A DNA stretch of 64,000 bases from Sanderia malayensis (lineage: Eukaryota > Cnidaria > Scyphozoa > Semaeostomeae > Pelagiidae). The stretch is from assembly GCA_013076295.1 (NCBI GenBank), contig RQOL01000531.1:4216001-4280000 (forward strand). The letters run 5' to 3'. The notes beneath the pieces are model-generated. The model saw nothing but the letters and a program-made list of their open reading frames with translations, searched no databases and was not told where the DNA came from. Below, in pieces: positions 10,506 through 22,400 of this stretch. Numbering within the stretch: position 1 is the stretch's first letter; each line of letters begins with the position of its first letter. The position numbers and the translations under genes are program-made.

Positions 10506-13165
10506 AACCCTAAGCCAATGGCCAATGCCTGGGCCAGATGGACACTCATACGTCAAATACGCTCCTGCGCAGTACCAACAATCATGCTACTGCGCATTCT
10601 CACCACCTTTCTCCTCCGCATAACGTAACTCTAACCATAACCCTATGCCAATGGCCAATGCCTCAGCCATATGGACACTCATATGTCATATACGCTCCTG
10701 CGCAGTACCAACAATCACGCTACTGCGCATTTTCACCACCTTTCTCCTCCGCATAACGTAACTCTAACCATAACCCTATGCCAATGGCCAATGCCTCGGC
10801 CAGATGGACACTCGTACGTCATATACGCTCCTGCGCAGTACCAACAATCATGCTACTGCGCATTCTCACCACCTTTCTCCTCCGCATAACGTAACTCTAA
10901 CCATAACCCTATGCCAATGGCCAATGCCTCAGCCATATGGACACTCATATGTCATATAAGCTCCTGCGCAGTACCAACAATCACGCTACTGCGCATTTTC
11001 ACCACCTTTCTCCTCCGCATAACGTAACTCTAACCATAACCCTAAGCCAATGGCCAATGCCTCGGCCAGATGGACACTCATACGTCAAATACGCTCCTGC
11101 GCAGTACCAACAATCATGCTACTGCACATTCTCACCACCTTTCTCCTCCGCATAACGTAACTCTAACCATAACCCTATGCCAATGGCCAATGCCTCAGCC
11201 ATATGGACACTCATATGTCATATACGCTCCTGCGCAGTACCAACAATCACGCTACTGCGCATTTTCACTACCTTTCTCCTCCGCATAACGTAACTCTAAC
11301 CATAACCCTATGCCAATGGCCAATGCCTCGGCCAGATGGACACTCAAACGTCATATACGCTCCTGCGCAGTACCAACAATCATGCTACTGCGCATTCTCA
11401 CCACCTTTCTCCTCCGCATAACGTAACTCTAACCATAACCCTATGCCAATGGCCAATGCCTCAGCCATATGGACACTCATATGTCATTTACGCTCCTGCG
11501 CAGTACCAACAATCACGCTACTGCGCATTCTCACCACCTTTCTCCTCCGCATAACGTAACTCTAACCATAACCCTAAGCCAATGGCCAATGCCTCGGCCA
11601 GATGGACACTCATACGTCATATACGCTCCTGCGCAGTACCAACAATCATGCTACTGCGCATTATCACCACCTTTCTCCTCCGCATAACGTAACTCTAACC
11701 ATAACCCTATGCCAATGGCCAATGCCTCAGCCATATGGACACTCATATGTCATATACGCTCCTGCGCAGTACCAACAATCACGCTACTGCGCATTCTCAC
11801 CACCTTTCTCCTCCGCATAACGTAACTCTAACCATAACCCTAAGCCAATGGCCAATGCCTCGGCCAGATGGACACTCATACGTCATATACGCTCCTGCGC
11901 AGTACCAACAATCATGCTACTGCGCATTCTCACCACCTTTCTCCTCCGCATAACGTAACTCTAACCATAACCCTAGGCCAATGGCCAATGCCTCGGCCAG
12001 ATGGACACTCATACGTCAAATACGCTCCTGCGCAGTACCAACAATCATGCTACTGCGCATTCTCACCACCTTTCTCCTCCGCATAACGTAACTCTAACCA
12101 TAACCCTATGCCAATGGCCAATGCCTCGGCCAGATGGACACTCAAACGTCATATACGCTCCTGCGCAGTATCAACAATCATGCTACTGCGCATTCTCACC
12201 ACCTTTCTCCTCCGCATAACGTAACTCTAACCATAACCCTAGGCCAATGGCCAATGCCTCGGCCAGATGGACACTCATACGTCAAATACGCTCCTGCGCA
12301 GTACCAACAATCATGCTACTGCGCATTCTCACCACCTTTCTCCTCCGCATAACGTAACTCTAACCATAACCCTATGCCAATGGCCAATGCCTCAGCCATA
12401 TGGACACTCATATGTCATATACGCTCCTGCGCAGTACCAACAATCACGCTACTGCGCATTCTCACCACCTTTCTCCTCCGCATAACGTAACTCTAACCAT
12501 AACCCTATGCCAATGGCCAATGCCTCAGCCATATGGACACTCATATGTCATATACGCTCCTGCGCAGTACCAACAATCACGCTACTGCGCATTCTCACCA
12601 CCTTTCTCCTCCGCATAACGTAACTCTAACCATAACCCTATGCCAATGGCCAATGCCTCAGCCATATGGACACTCATATGTCATATACGCTCCTGCGCAG
12701 TACCAACAATCACGCTACTGCGCATTCTCACCACCTTTCTCCTCCGCATAACGTAACTCTAACCATAACCCTAAGCCAATGGCCAATGCCTCGGCCAGAT
12801 GGATACTCATACGTCATATACGCTCCTGCGCAGTACCAACATTCACGCTACTGCGCATTCTCACCACCTTTCTCCTCCGCATAACGTAACTCTATCCATA
12901 ACCCTAAGCCAATGACCAATGCCTCGGCCAGATGGACACTCATACGTCAAATACGCTCCTGCGCAGTACCAACAATCACGCTACTGCGCATTCTAACCAC
13001 CTTTCTCCTCCGCATAGCGTAACTCTAACCATAACCCTAAGCCAATGGCCAATGCCTCGGCCATATGGACACTCATACGTCAAATACGCTCCTGCGCAGT
13101 ACCAACAATCACGCTACTGCGCATTCTCACCACCTTTCTCCTCCGCACTACGTAAACCTAACCCT
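10506..13165 (+). repeat. 133-bp satellite array, about 20 units
   Basis: Identical landmarks recur exactly every 133 bp. Each unit has a degenerate telomeric stretch (CTAACCATAACCCTA), a CCAATGGCCAATGCCTC box, CTCCTGCGCAGTACC and a 9-bp inverted repeat TGCGCAGTA/TACTGCGCA, which could form a hairpin or cruciform. Two subtypes exist: A (CAGCCATATGG, CATATGTC, CAATCACG) and B (CGGCCAGATGG, CATACGTC, CAATCATG). They alternate B-A through roughly the first ten units and then fall into homogeneous runs. The 72-codon frames in every unit are by-products of the 133-bp periodicity. Confidence 0.95.
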
Positions 13166-13434
13166 AACCCTAAATCTAAATTCATTGGAGGAGAGTTTAA
13201 ACTATAAAGTGTCAAATGTGAAAAATGGATAGATTTTCTTTTATGAAAAGATGCTTCTGTAACAGATACAAGTTTCAAGGAAATTTCGGTGCTAAAAAGA
13301 GTTTGCCAAAAATTATTCAAATTTCAGATAGTCTGTATATCCCCGGGGAAACTAAAATCTACTACATCATAAGCATAATCGTAACAATGACAGATATATC
13401 CTTGAAACATTGACGGCTTGTTAATTAAAAAATG
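13166..13434. other. Spacer between satellite and duplicated block
   Basis: Unique-looking 270 bp; no feature recognised. It has no counterpart at the left boundary, where block copy 1 almost abuts a satellite unit. Confidence 0.5.
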
Positions 13435-14101
13435 AATGCCTTATCAAAATAGGACGAGTCAAATACAAGTTTTAAAGCATCGATGAAGCATAAGGTGCTG
13501 AAACTTATTAAAAGATGCTCATAAAGCAAGAACTTACCATCGTAGCCATTGAGCTTTGCTTGGCTCGAGCCGATTACGATATATCCATGGGCCTAAATAT
13601 CCATTCCATCTTCTTGTAAATTGGTACATCCTTTTTCTGACTTATATATGAAAGGACAAAATTGAAGAGCTTCCGAAACCTTGGCTTATTTTTGCAGAAA
13701 ATCTCCAACAGTAACGTTGTGAAATATGTGGGTGCAATAAACTCAACTGAAGCAAGGCTCCTCCGTTACTAGGCCTAACAAATTTCGAGGAATTTAATCA
13801 GCAACATATTCTCTTTTATTCAATTGAAATGACTGGTAAAACAATCGCCATAGCTTGAAGAACTTCAAAAGAAAGCTTGCAAGCCACCGAAATCCTCTTG
13901 CACTCAAACGGTCGCCACAAACTGAAACAGCTCACCCATCAATGGGCCTAAAAAGCTTCAGTGGGTTTTCTTCTTGCAGCATCGAACACTTCTTTTTCTC
14001 CAAACTAAAATAATTTTAAAAAAAGTACGTTGTTAAATATCATACAATGATCTTGGACACAACACAACATCATACTATAATTGTTCAAAAGAAACAATAA
14101 C
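13435..14101. repeat. 0.7-kb duplicated block, copy 2
   Basis: Second copy of the block at 5331-6025, same orientation, with many substitutions and small indels, so clearly older than the BEL insertion. It is again followed by telomere-flavoured satellite-like sequence. Confidence 0.75.
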
Positions 14102-14240
14102 CCTCAGCCTATGTATCACTCAAGGCAATCTGCACAAAGACGTCACAAATACTCCTGCACAATGGGACACAAAAATGGAGCTGCGCATTCACACCTACCT
14201 TTGGCCATCTTGCCCTGACCCTAACCCTAAACCCAATGCA
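14102..14240 (+). repeat. Degenerate satellite/telomere-like unit
   Basis: Contains ACTCCTGCACAATGG, GCTGCGCATTC, CACCTACCTTTGGCC and CCCTGACCCTAACCCTAAACCC, corresponding in order to the 133-bp unit but strongly diverged. Confidence 0.55.
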
Positions 14241-15440
14241 CCAGTCATTTGGTATAGCGTTAAGAGAAAGATAATTATTTTTCAAAAACAGCCTTGTGTT
14301 CTCGATAGAAGCTAAAAGCAGGTTGTGAACATTTAACATTAACATGAACTCTATTAATTAGAATACTTTGGAGGATTATATGCATGTATATATACTTGAA
14401 TAAAATTATACACATAATAATAAACGGCTACCTACAGCCATCCACTATAAACACCCTTTTACACGGAATGCCGTTGAAGGGTATTATGCTCCCCATCTGT
14501 GATGGGGTGATGGGTAGGACTGCACGGAATCCTCCATAGTCTTGTTTCTGGACATCAAGACTTATTCACGGTAGCAACTTCAGTTGATAACGTGTTTAAA
14601 ACCAGCTGGAGTGGAGCGTGCATTTCCCGTCGGAAACGTGCATTTCCCGTCCAGAACAATAGATTTTGAGGCTTTCCCGCGGCTTTGCGCTTTCTTTGCG
14701 TATTACACGCGCACGATTGGATTCAGATCAAATCAAACAAATCAACCATCAACCAAACCATGGTGGATTTGCCTTCAGTTCTTCGAAGTTGGACAGACAC
14801 GCTGTGAGTATAAATTTAAATTTCCTGCTGCTTTTCGCTTGCAATGAAATCTGGTTGTCAATTAATTTACCAATGATGAATTCAAGTTAATTTTAAATAT
14901 ATATACAGCTAGATATGCCTAAAATACCTAACGGTGCCTGTGGAGTCAGGGTAGGGACAGGCCTAGTCTAGCAAAACGCAAATTATATTTAGGTCCAAAC
15001 AAAAGTCGACTTTCCTACAAACTCAGGTCGTAATAGTAGACTTTCTGTGATTTTTGTACTAACTGTATGTATGGCCAGTTGCACTGTAAGTTGAATTTTA
15101 TCTTTCAGGCATTTCAAGTAAAGTACTTCAACAGTAGTCCTTGATAAGCATCCAGGACTTATATATTCCAAAAGGATTTTCAAAATGGACTTATTTAACA
15201 GAAACAAAACAGTATCGTGACTCTTAGCTTTCCTTTAGGAGCTTGCTCCTGAGCGACTATGATACTTGATTGTAAATTTTTTAGGCACCCTTTGCTAATT
15301 GTATACCCAGCATAGAAAAAATTATTAAAAGATAAGAGGATTAAATTTGCTGTTGATGTATACCCATCATAGAAAAATAGAAAGAAATAGAAAAAATTGA
15401 ATATTTTGATTAAGATTTGTCTTCCTGATTTATTGGTTTT
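14241..15440. other. Intergenic, no recognised gene
   Basis: Short frames near 14584-14890 lack family resemblance and splice context. A GTATACCCA(G/T)CATAGAAAAA motif occurs twice near 15300 and 15360. Confidence 0.5.
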
Positions 15441-15442
15441 TA

Positions 15443-16207
15443 CAGTGGAATCCCGCTATAACGAACTCTGTAGGGACCGGAAAATAGTTCGCAATAGCGG
15501 GAGTTTGTTGTACAGAAGGGACATTTTTTATGAAGAATTCCAAACACAAATGGACCAGAATGTCTGTTCGACCCTCGATCAAGTATTCGCGTTTAAGTGG
15601 CACACTATATTGTTCCAAAAAACAGTTTCCAGGATGACAACAGTTATTGCTCTGATAGATTGCAACAGGAAAAACGCTCAAGCATGTTTAACAATGAAAC
15701 ATCGCAAAGCAAAGTCGATATTACCACTTGATGTCAATTTTTTCATTACTATTTCTATTTTATCTACTTTTATTTCTTTCTGTTCTGTTGAACAAAAAAA
15801 TCAGTGATATGTTTTTGTTCCTTATTGTTTCTCATTGCTACGTCATAATTTCGAAATGAAATTGATCTTCTTCGATTTCGTTCCTTATTTCCGCACAAAA
15901 AAGGCCCGATGTTTGAAGTCCATCCAGAGCTTGAAAAACTTCACCTTTGAGCTTGAAAAACTTCACCCTTGAGCTTGAAAATTTCACCCTTCGCGATAAG
16001 TTTTCTCCAAAATTCGTTATATCGAGGGTATTTGTGGTCAGGGGATCGGAAGTTTGGTTCGTAATAACGAAAGTTCGCTATATCCAGGGTTCGTTATATA
16101 GGGAGCATTTACAGTATTTACTTCCCAGAATCCAAGAGATTGGAGTTTTAGTTCGTAATAGCGGGAAGTTCGTTATAAGCGGGGATCGTTATAGCGAGAT
16201 TCCACTG
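15443..16207. mobile_element. pogo/Tigger-type non-autonomous DNA element
   Basis: Termini CAGTGGAATCCCGCTATAAC and GTTATAGCGAGATTCCACTG are inverted repeats flanked by TA on both sides (15441-15442, 16208-16209), the Tc1/mariner signature. Internal copies of TTCGTTATA/GTTCGTAATAGCGG sub-repeats occur near each end. 765 bp with no transposase, so a MITE mobilised in trans. Confidence 0.85.
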
Positions 16208-16400
16208 TACTTGTATCTTGAAACGATTCTGAGGGTTCTGCAGTATTTCTACATCATTTCCTATTCTATTGCTACCCTGTTGAAGCCGTTCGGCTTCTTG
16301 TTATACATAGGAAATCCATATCTATGAGTATGGCTGCCAAAATTATGTTTCGGGACTTTAGGATTTCCATACATTAAGGACTTACCATTGAATTTCAAAG

Positions 16401-17684
16401 ATGGCTTTGGCTGCGGCTTCTGTAGTAAGCTTTTTATTTTTACGATATTCTATCATTTTAATAGTCCTTTATAAGTAAACATATATTTCGAAATTATTTT
16501 ATAAAAGAGATTAGTTATTTATCTTACGTGATAGTCACAGATCTTTAAGGCTATTCTCTTAACAATATTGAGGTCGTGTGAGTCCTACGGCCTAACCAGA
16601 GTCAATGTTTTGCCTAATGGACGAGTTCGTTTCAGAAGTCGGAAGTTTCATCGCCAAAGAAGACTTCAGGACACAAGACTTTTATTCAAAGAGATTTCAC
16701 CCTTGGTACGGCCGTGCGATTTCAAGAGAAATTTCCGCTAGAACTCGATGGGAGGGTAATATGAGAATTTCAAGCAAAATCTTTTTTTGAAGCATGCAGA
16801 ATTCAGAATTAAAATTAAATTTTAATTCCTTTTAAATTGACCTTCGTTATTATTTTATAGCTTCCAGAAGCACAATTTGACGCTACGATAAAACACATTA
16901 ATAGTATATTCGATGAAGCAGAAAAAGGGGGGCTTGTGAGCTATTTAGGAGGATGTTTTGCGTGTCTGACAGCTTACGTTTTTTATGCCTGTTTCAGTAC
17001 GAAATATGAAAGAGTAAGCATGAATTAACAATAACCCTTGGAAACATTTTTAATTACATACATTGACTATAGTATTGGAATCTCATTTGGTCAACGCTCT
17101 TTATAATGATCTTTTCTTTTAACAAACTAAACATCTGACCCTTGAATTATATACCTCCCTGCCCCAAGTATAATTTACCATATTTTTATAAAAAAAGTGT
17201 GTATTCAGTTTTGTGATAACCACACCTGAAGAAGATTGCTTTATTTCATTAATGGATTTTTAAATACTTTGATTTGTTTTCTTTTATTTTCAGTGCATGA
17301 AGAAGCTAGCGCATTATATTAATGAGCAGAATGAATCTGTTTATGTCCCACGTGGCTTAATGATTGTCAACCCAATGGAAAGAGGACTTCGTGTTGTATC
17401 CTTTTCATTTTCCTTTTCCACTGACTTTGTTTCATTTCATATTTGCTACATTAAAAACCCGCATGTAAGAACCTGTAAATTTCCATCCAGCCTATTATTC
17501 CAAGACAATAGGCTATTGTTTCCTCTATTGTTTTAGCATAAATATCACCCAGAAGGTTCTTAATCCACTGGTTCTTACATGCGGGTTTTTACTGCACTGG
17601 TTTTGCAATCCAACGCATCCAACCCTCATGTGTGTTATGTTTTCTTAACTACCTACTCAGATAGAAATAAGCATACACCCTTGA
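16401..17684 (+). CDS. GOLGA7: Golgin subfamily A member 7 (palmitoyltransferase subunit)
   Basis: Known GOLGA7/ERF4 proteins partner DHHC9-type palmitoyltransferases at the Golgi. Exons: 16401-16424, 16636-16755, 16861-17013, 17294-17395 and 17661-17684. All join in phase 0 with GT-AG borders and give 140 residues (human 137). Hallmarks in order: TFIQRDFTLGT, RFQEKFPLEL, the Cys-rich GGCFACLTAYVFYACF hydrophobic segment, HYINEQNESVY, and MERGLRV/IEI at the end. Residues before SGHKTFIQ are not conserved in the family, so exon 1 (MALAAASV) is the least certain part. Intron 4 contains a 140-bp MITE. Confidence 0.9.
17452..17591. mobile_element. Short MITE, AAAACCCGCATGTAAGAACC family, copy 1
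   Basis: Near-perfect terminal inverted repeats TAAAAACCCGCATGTAAGAA / TTCTTACATGCGGGTTTTTA around a core that itself pairs (CAATAGG / CTATTG). Inserted in GOLGA7 intron 4, opposite in orientation to copy 2. Confidence 0.85.
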
Positions 17685-19445
17685 GTACTGTGAAATAAAA
17701 CCATTGTTAAAAGAAGCTGAAAAACGCAAGCATTTTTGTGAAAAGCGAATATTAAAACATACATCACCGTTGAATTATTGTATCTGGTTGTCTTCCACAT
17801 GTACTTTCCATTGCTGGGGAGATATGTATTGAATTAAATATTTTCAAGAAATACATGAAAACATTGTAGATTTAACCAACCTGATCATTGTGCTTTTTCT
17901 GTTATTATTTATTTGAATAAACTTTGTTTTTGTAATGTTTTAGCAGGGTTGATACTTTAATTGATTGATTCAATAATTGAGACTCTATCAGCCAAGCTTT
18001 CTACCTCGCAAAGCTGTGCTTTTAATTTTTGTTAGCCAATGTAATTATCTCTCACAAAAATTAATTTGATGAGAATTCTGTTAATTATTAATGCGTGTCT
18101 ATTAATCTAATACAACTACTTATGAACATAATTTTAAATTGAATTCATAGATTAAAATACCTTTACTTGTCTGTCCCTACTCTCTTTACATTACCTACCC
18201 TACAAGCCCTAACAAAGGTATTTACTTAATGCCAGATATTGCCATATTTAGTTCGAAGTCTTCCCCTACAGAATGCTTCATAAATTTTCTCTGAGTATGA
18301 CAGATCGTAATAAATATCAATAGATAGTTTTGTTCCGGGTCAGCTCACCGTGGCTAGATAGCTTTCATTTTTAGCCAGCTTTTGCGCAAGATTATTCACA
18401 AAAAGCTTGAATTTTTCGTGCCTACTGATTGTTTCGGATTGTGCCTGAGAAACAATTCGTTTATATCATTTTATATCTTTGCGGTTCAGAAAAACTTCGT
18501 GGAATAATGATAACATTTGTTAATAAGGTGAAATATTTTGGTAAGATGAGGTCATTTCATTTTGATTTTTGACTTCCGTAATTTTATTGACACTCGGCAG
18601 GCATCGTCGTGTCAACACCTTTTCTAGTTCCTTTTCCAAGAAAGAATAATCACCCCGAACAGTTTGCTTTACTTGTCTTGTGACTTTTCTGTCAGTCAAG
18701 TTCTCTGATAGATGAAGATGAAAACATGAATGCAGCGAAACTTCAGAATAGATTTGTCGCGTGTTTCGTGTGTTGTCTTGTCAGATAAATAGACAGACCG
18801 TCCCGGTACTTTTAATTTCGTAAATATATGTGTCTGGAATGAAAGGAAAGGAAGGTCATTGCGCGGAGTTCAACTTGCTGCAGTGGTGAAAAAAGAATTA
18901 ATTTGATTTGAGAGGAATTTTCATTGTTATTTGCTCTGTGCGACACTAAAGAACAGGGCAAATAAAGTAGAAAGGAGTACATGAGACATTTGACAACGCA
19001 AGAAAATGCAAGAAAACAAGGTATTTTATTTTTATTTTTATTTCCCCCAAATATAGCAGAATAGCACGACAGTAACACGATAACAAAAGGCTATCAGTTG
19101 TTATCAACATTACGCAATCTTCTCTGTATTATTTTACCGGTAAATATGAAAAAGACTTTCTTTTAATGTTGTTTGACACGGGAATAAGTGGGATAATTTC
19201 TTTTATGAAAGGATGAAGATCTTTTTATGTCTCGTGACAGCATTTTTACGGAAATAAATATGAAACATTAAAAACAATAGATCACATGTCGTTTTTTTAG
19301 TGTACTCGGTTTACGTCCCGTAAATATGAGCCAAATAAAATCTATAAAGTATTAATTAATAAATAAAAAACGAATAGAATATATTATTGAACCAAAAAAT
19401 GTGCAATTCACTGGTAATTTATAAATGAAATTTTAGGAGTGTTTT
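17685..19445. other. Intergenic GOLGA7 / Munc13-like, AT-rich
   Basis: Contains the GOLGA7 3'UTR (AATAAA at about 17694) and presumably the promoter of the downstream gene. No further coding region or repeat recognised. Confidence 0.5.
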
Positions 19446-22400
19446 ATGGAGATACTTGCGAGGTGTATAAAGAAATGTTGGCGACCGAAAGATAAAAATG
19501 TTGGAATTGATAGCAACGACAATTTTAGGCCCCGGGGAAGTAGAAGAGCCAGTCAAATGTTCGAAAATGAGACACCCGAGAGCGGCGAAGAAGGAGAAAC
19601 AGACAGGCTTGATGAAGTTGATTTGAAAGATGTCTATGGGTTGTTTGTAACTGAGGAGCAAGAAGCTTGGCAAAGGAATTTGAATTCATTGCTGTTGAGA
19701 ATGAGAGGGGATCAAACTTCAAGAGAAACTTCAAGCCATTCCTCGCCTGCTCCCGATGGTTCATCGACCGCTGAAAGTTCAGAAGGATCTATTGGAAAAC
19801 AAATATTCAGGTGTGATATTGCATGGTATTTTCTACCCAATGTACTCGATAATTGCCATTATTTTGTTTTGTTTTAATTTTTTTTAATTTTCCAAATTGC
19901 CCGATGTGGATGGTACTACTTCACACCCGACCAGCACGCGATTGTGTTTAGCACCACTTGCACGCACGTCATGGACCAACTACAAAACGTTGCCAAATTG
20001 TCAAGTTATGTCTTTTTAACTTGCAGACATGGTGCTTCAACAGAGGAGATTCATCAATTCTTTTTCAAATTGGAGTAAGTCATTATAACTTGCAATGTCT
20101 TTAGAATTCTAAAATACTCCTTACTCCCACGCTATATTTACTCATATACACTCATTTTTTTTCATTTGATTTTCAAGTTCGAAAAGATGCTGTCTTCCAT
20201 TAGATCAAAACCCACAGCCACGCATATCCTCTACAGGCACGCTGAGGACTGTTCAGGCAGGTTTTGAATAAATTTCTACTTCTACATAACTGTTTTGCTT
20301 TGAAGAACAAAAAGCTAATATTTATTCACATCAATTTCCGTTGCAGGGAGCTACTAGGCAGACTGGAGGTATCTACTTTCTTTTGGATTACTCCTACTCG
20401 TATATACTTTACTCTTTCTCCATCTTACTTTTTGCATACATGACATTTTATACTTTTTATATTTTATAAAATGTCATGTTTTTGCTTCATTGAGATATTG
20501 TCAATTTGTTAAAGCTCGCCCATTGCAACCAAGGCAGGTCTCTTCAGCAAGTGAATTCTTAAATGAGAAGGTATGATAACAAGTCTGTTATTCCTTGCTA
20601 CATCTTTGAATGTTTCTACACATGCATATATTCATCAAGTCAAGTTGTGTTTGTCCTCTAGCTCTTACTTTATCATCCTTCAGGAGAGGGGTTTATACCA
20701 AAGAGCTCTGCATTGTGCAAATTACCCCGTATTGTGTTCCCCATCTTCAGAGCCCCCAGTTGTTACACCTTCTGTTGTGAGTGCTGCAAGAAAAGTATCA
20801 AATTCCAGGTATTTTTATAATTTTAGATAATCCTGTTTTCAAATTCACATGCCAAGATCCCACTGTATGAACAGCAACCAACTAAACTCAATCTACTCTC
20901 TTTAAAATCAGTATTTCTTTGAAGTCAACCTACAATCTCAATGTTCTGTCTACAGTCTTTAAAGCCAGTCTGCTTATTCTACTGGGCACTTTGCGATCCG
21001 AGTTCTACATCCATTTTAATCTGACTTCTGCCTTTACGGGGGCGATTCCACACAGGAATCCATTTGGCGTGGACTGAACAACACTTTATACTTTACTGAG
21101 CTGTCATTTTTACAAATGTACTTTTGTCCATTTGATGCATTGGTGTAACATCAGGCGTTTTTACTTTCATGAACAGTAGATCTTCTTCAATCCCGAGTGA
21201 TGCAAACTGTTTGATGTCACCGACCGATGCCACACCAATCGATGTGGACATAATGATGAAATTGCTTCGGGAGTCATTTGGTATCAACCATCGAGTTCAC
21301 GAGAGGTATTACATGGAGATGAAGAAGAGCATACCAAACCGGGACCCCAGCAAGGTAACATCTTCTGTGTACTATTTTGTTACAACTTGATATGTATTGA
21401 ATTCAGGTGAATTTTGATGCTTCATACATCAGCTCATTTGAGGGCTGGAAAATCTCTTCAGGTTAGCAAGGCTTTCAGCCATGCTAGAAGCAAATCAAAG
21501 CCTAGAAAGAAAGCTGAAAAATATATTATCAACAATCTAGGAATTTGAATTCTAATAAAGCAAAAGTTCTATTAAGCTTCCTTTCTATTGAGGCCACAGT
21601 CTTTAATAAATCCTTCTTTGAAAATGGGAATTTGAAATATGCTTTGAAGTATCTTTTGTTTTCAAAATTGTGAACGATAATGGAATTGTGGTTGATTAAA
21701 GCATAAAAACTCATAAAATTTATTTTGCAGTTTTTTTACGCGAGCATTTTCCTGAAGTCTATTTCAATATTTTATTAAGCATTCCTCCCGTGAAGCTCAT
21801 TTCCCCCTCTCTAGTGAGCTCCCTCGTGGAACCTCAAAATCAAGCAAGCCTTCCCCCCAAAGTGGAACTTGTAGAACTTTTACGGCAGTTATTTCATCTA
21901 AGTTTGTATTATTACCTGCGTTATTTTGGATGAGGTGAACTCTTGTGCCCAAGGTTAGAATAAGTTAGAATAAGCTTTTGATGTGGCAGGGAAATTTTTA
22001 TGTGATTTTTAGTTGAATAGAGATTCGATTGTAAATATTTTTAATCACGGAATAAACTTTGCATTCCAGCTTTTATTGCAAGAGCTACAAGAGCGGTTGT
22101 ATCGGTTGGAAACGAATTCTGACAACTATTACAAGCTCCACTCGTTCGTGCACCCAGATGGCTATGCTAAATGGCGGACCAGACAGATCTCGAACACCAG
22201 AGCGCTGATTCAAAGATTCTGGAAGAAGGACATGACACGCAATCTTGGTATGGGTGTGCAGCAAGTCGATGCCCACAAGCAATACCTTGCGCTGCAGAAT
22301 AAACTTTTCGAGTAAGTAGATCCCCCTTCTAAAAATACACCGATGCCTGGACAGGAAGACAGACTACTGTTCCATTTGAATTTCTCAATGTTTGGAACAT

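Noticed and set aside
10506..13165. CRISPR-like array
   Set aside because: Units are full-length tandem repeats without unique spacers, in eukaryotic DNA with LTR elements and introns.
10538..13207. Series of 72-codon plus-strand frames repeating every 133 bp
   Set aside because: They arise from the satellite period; no start context, no codon-level constraint, and variants change residues freely.
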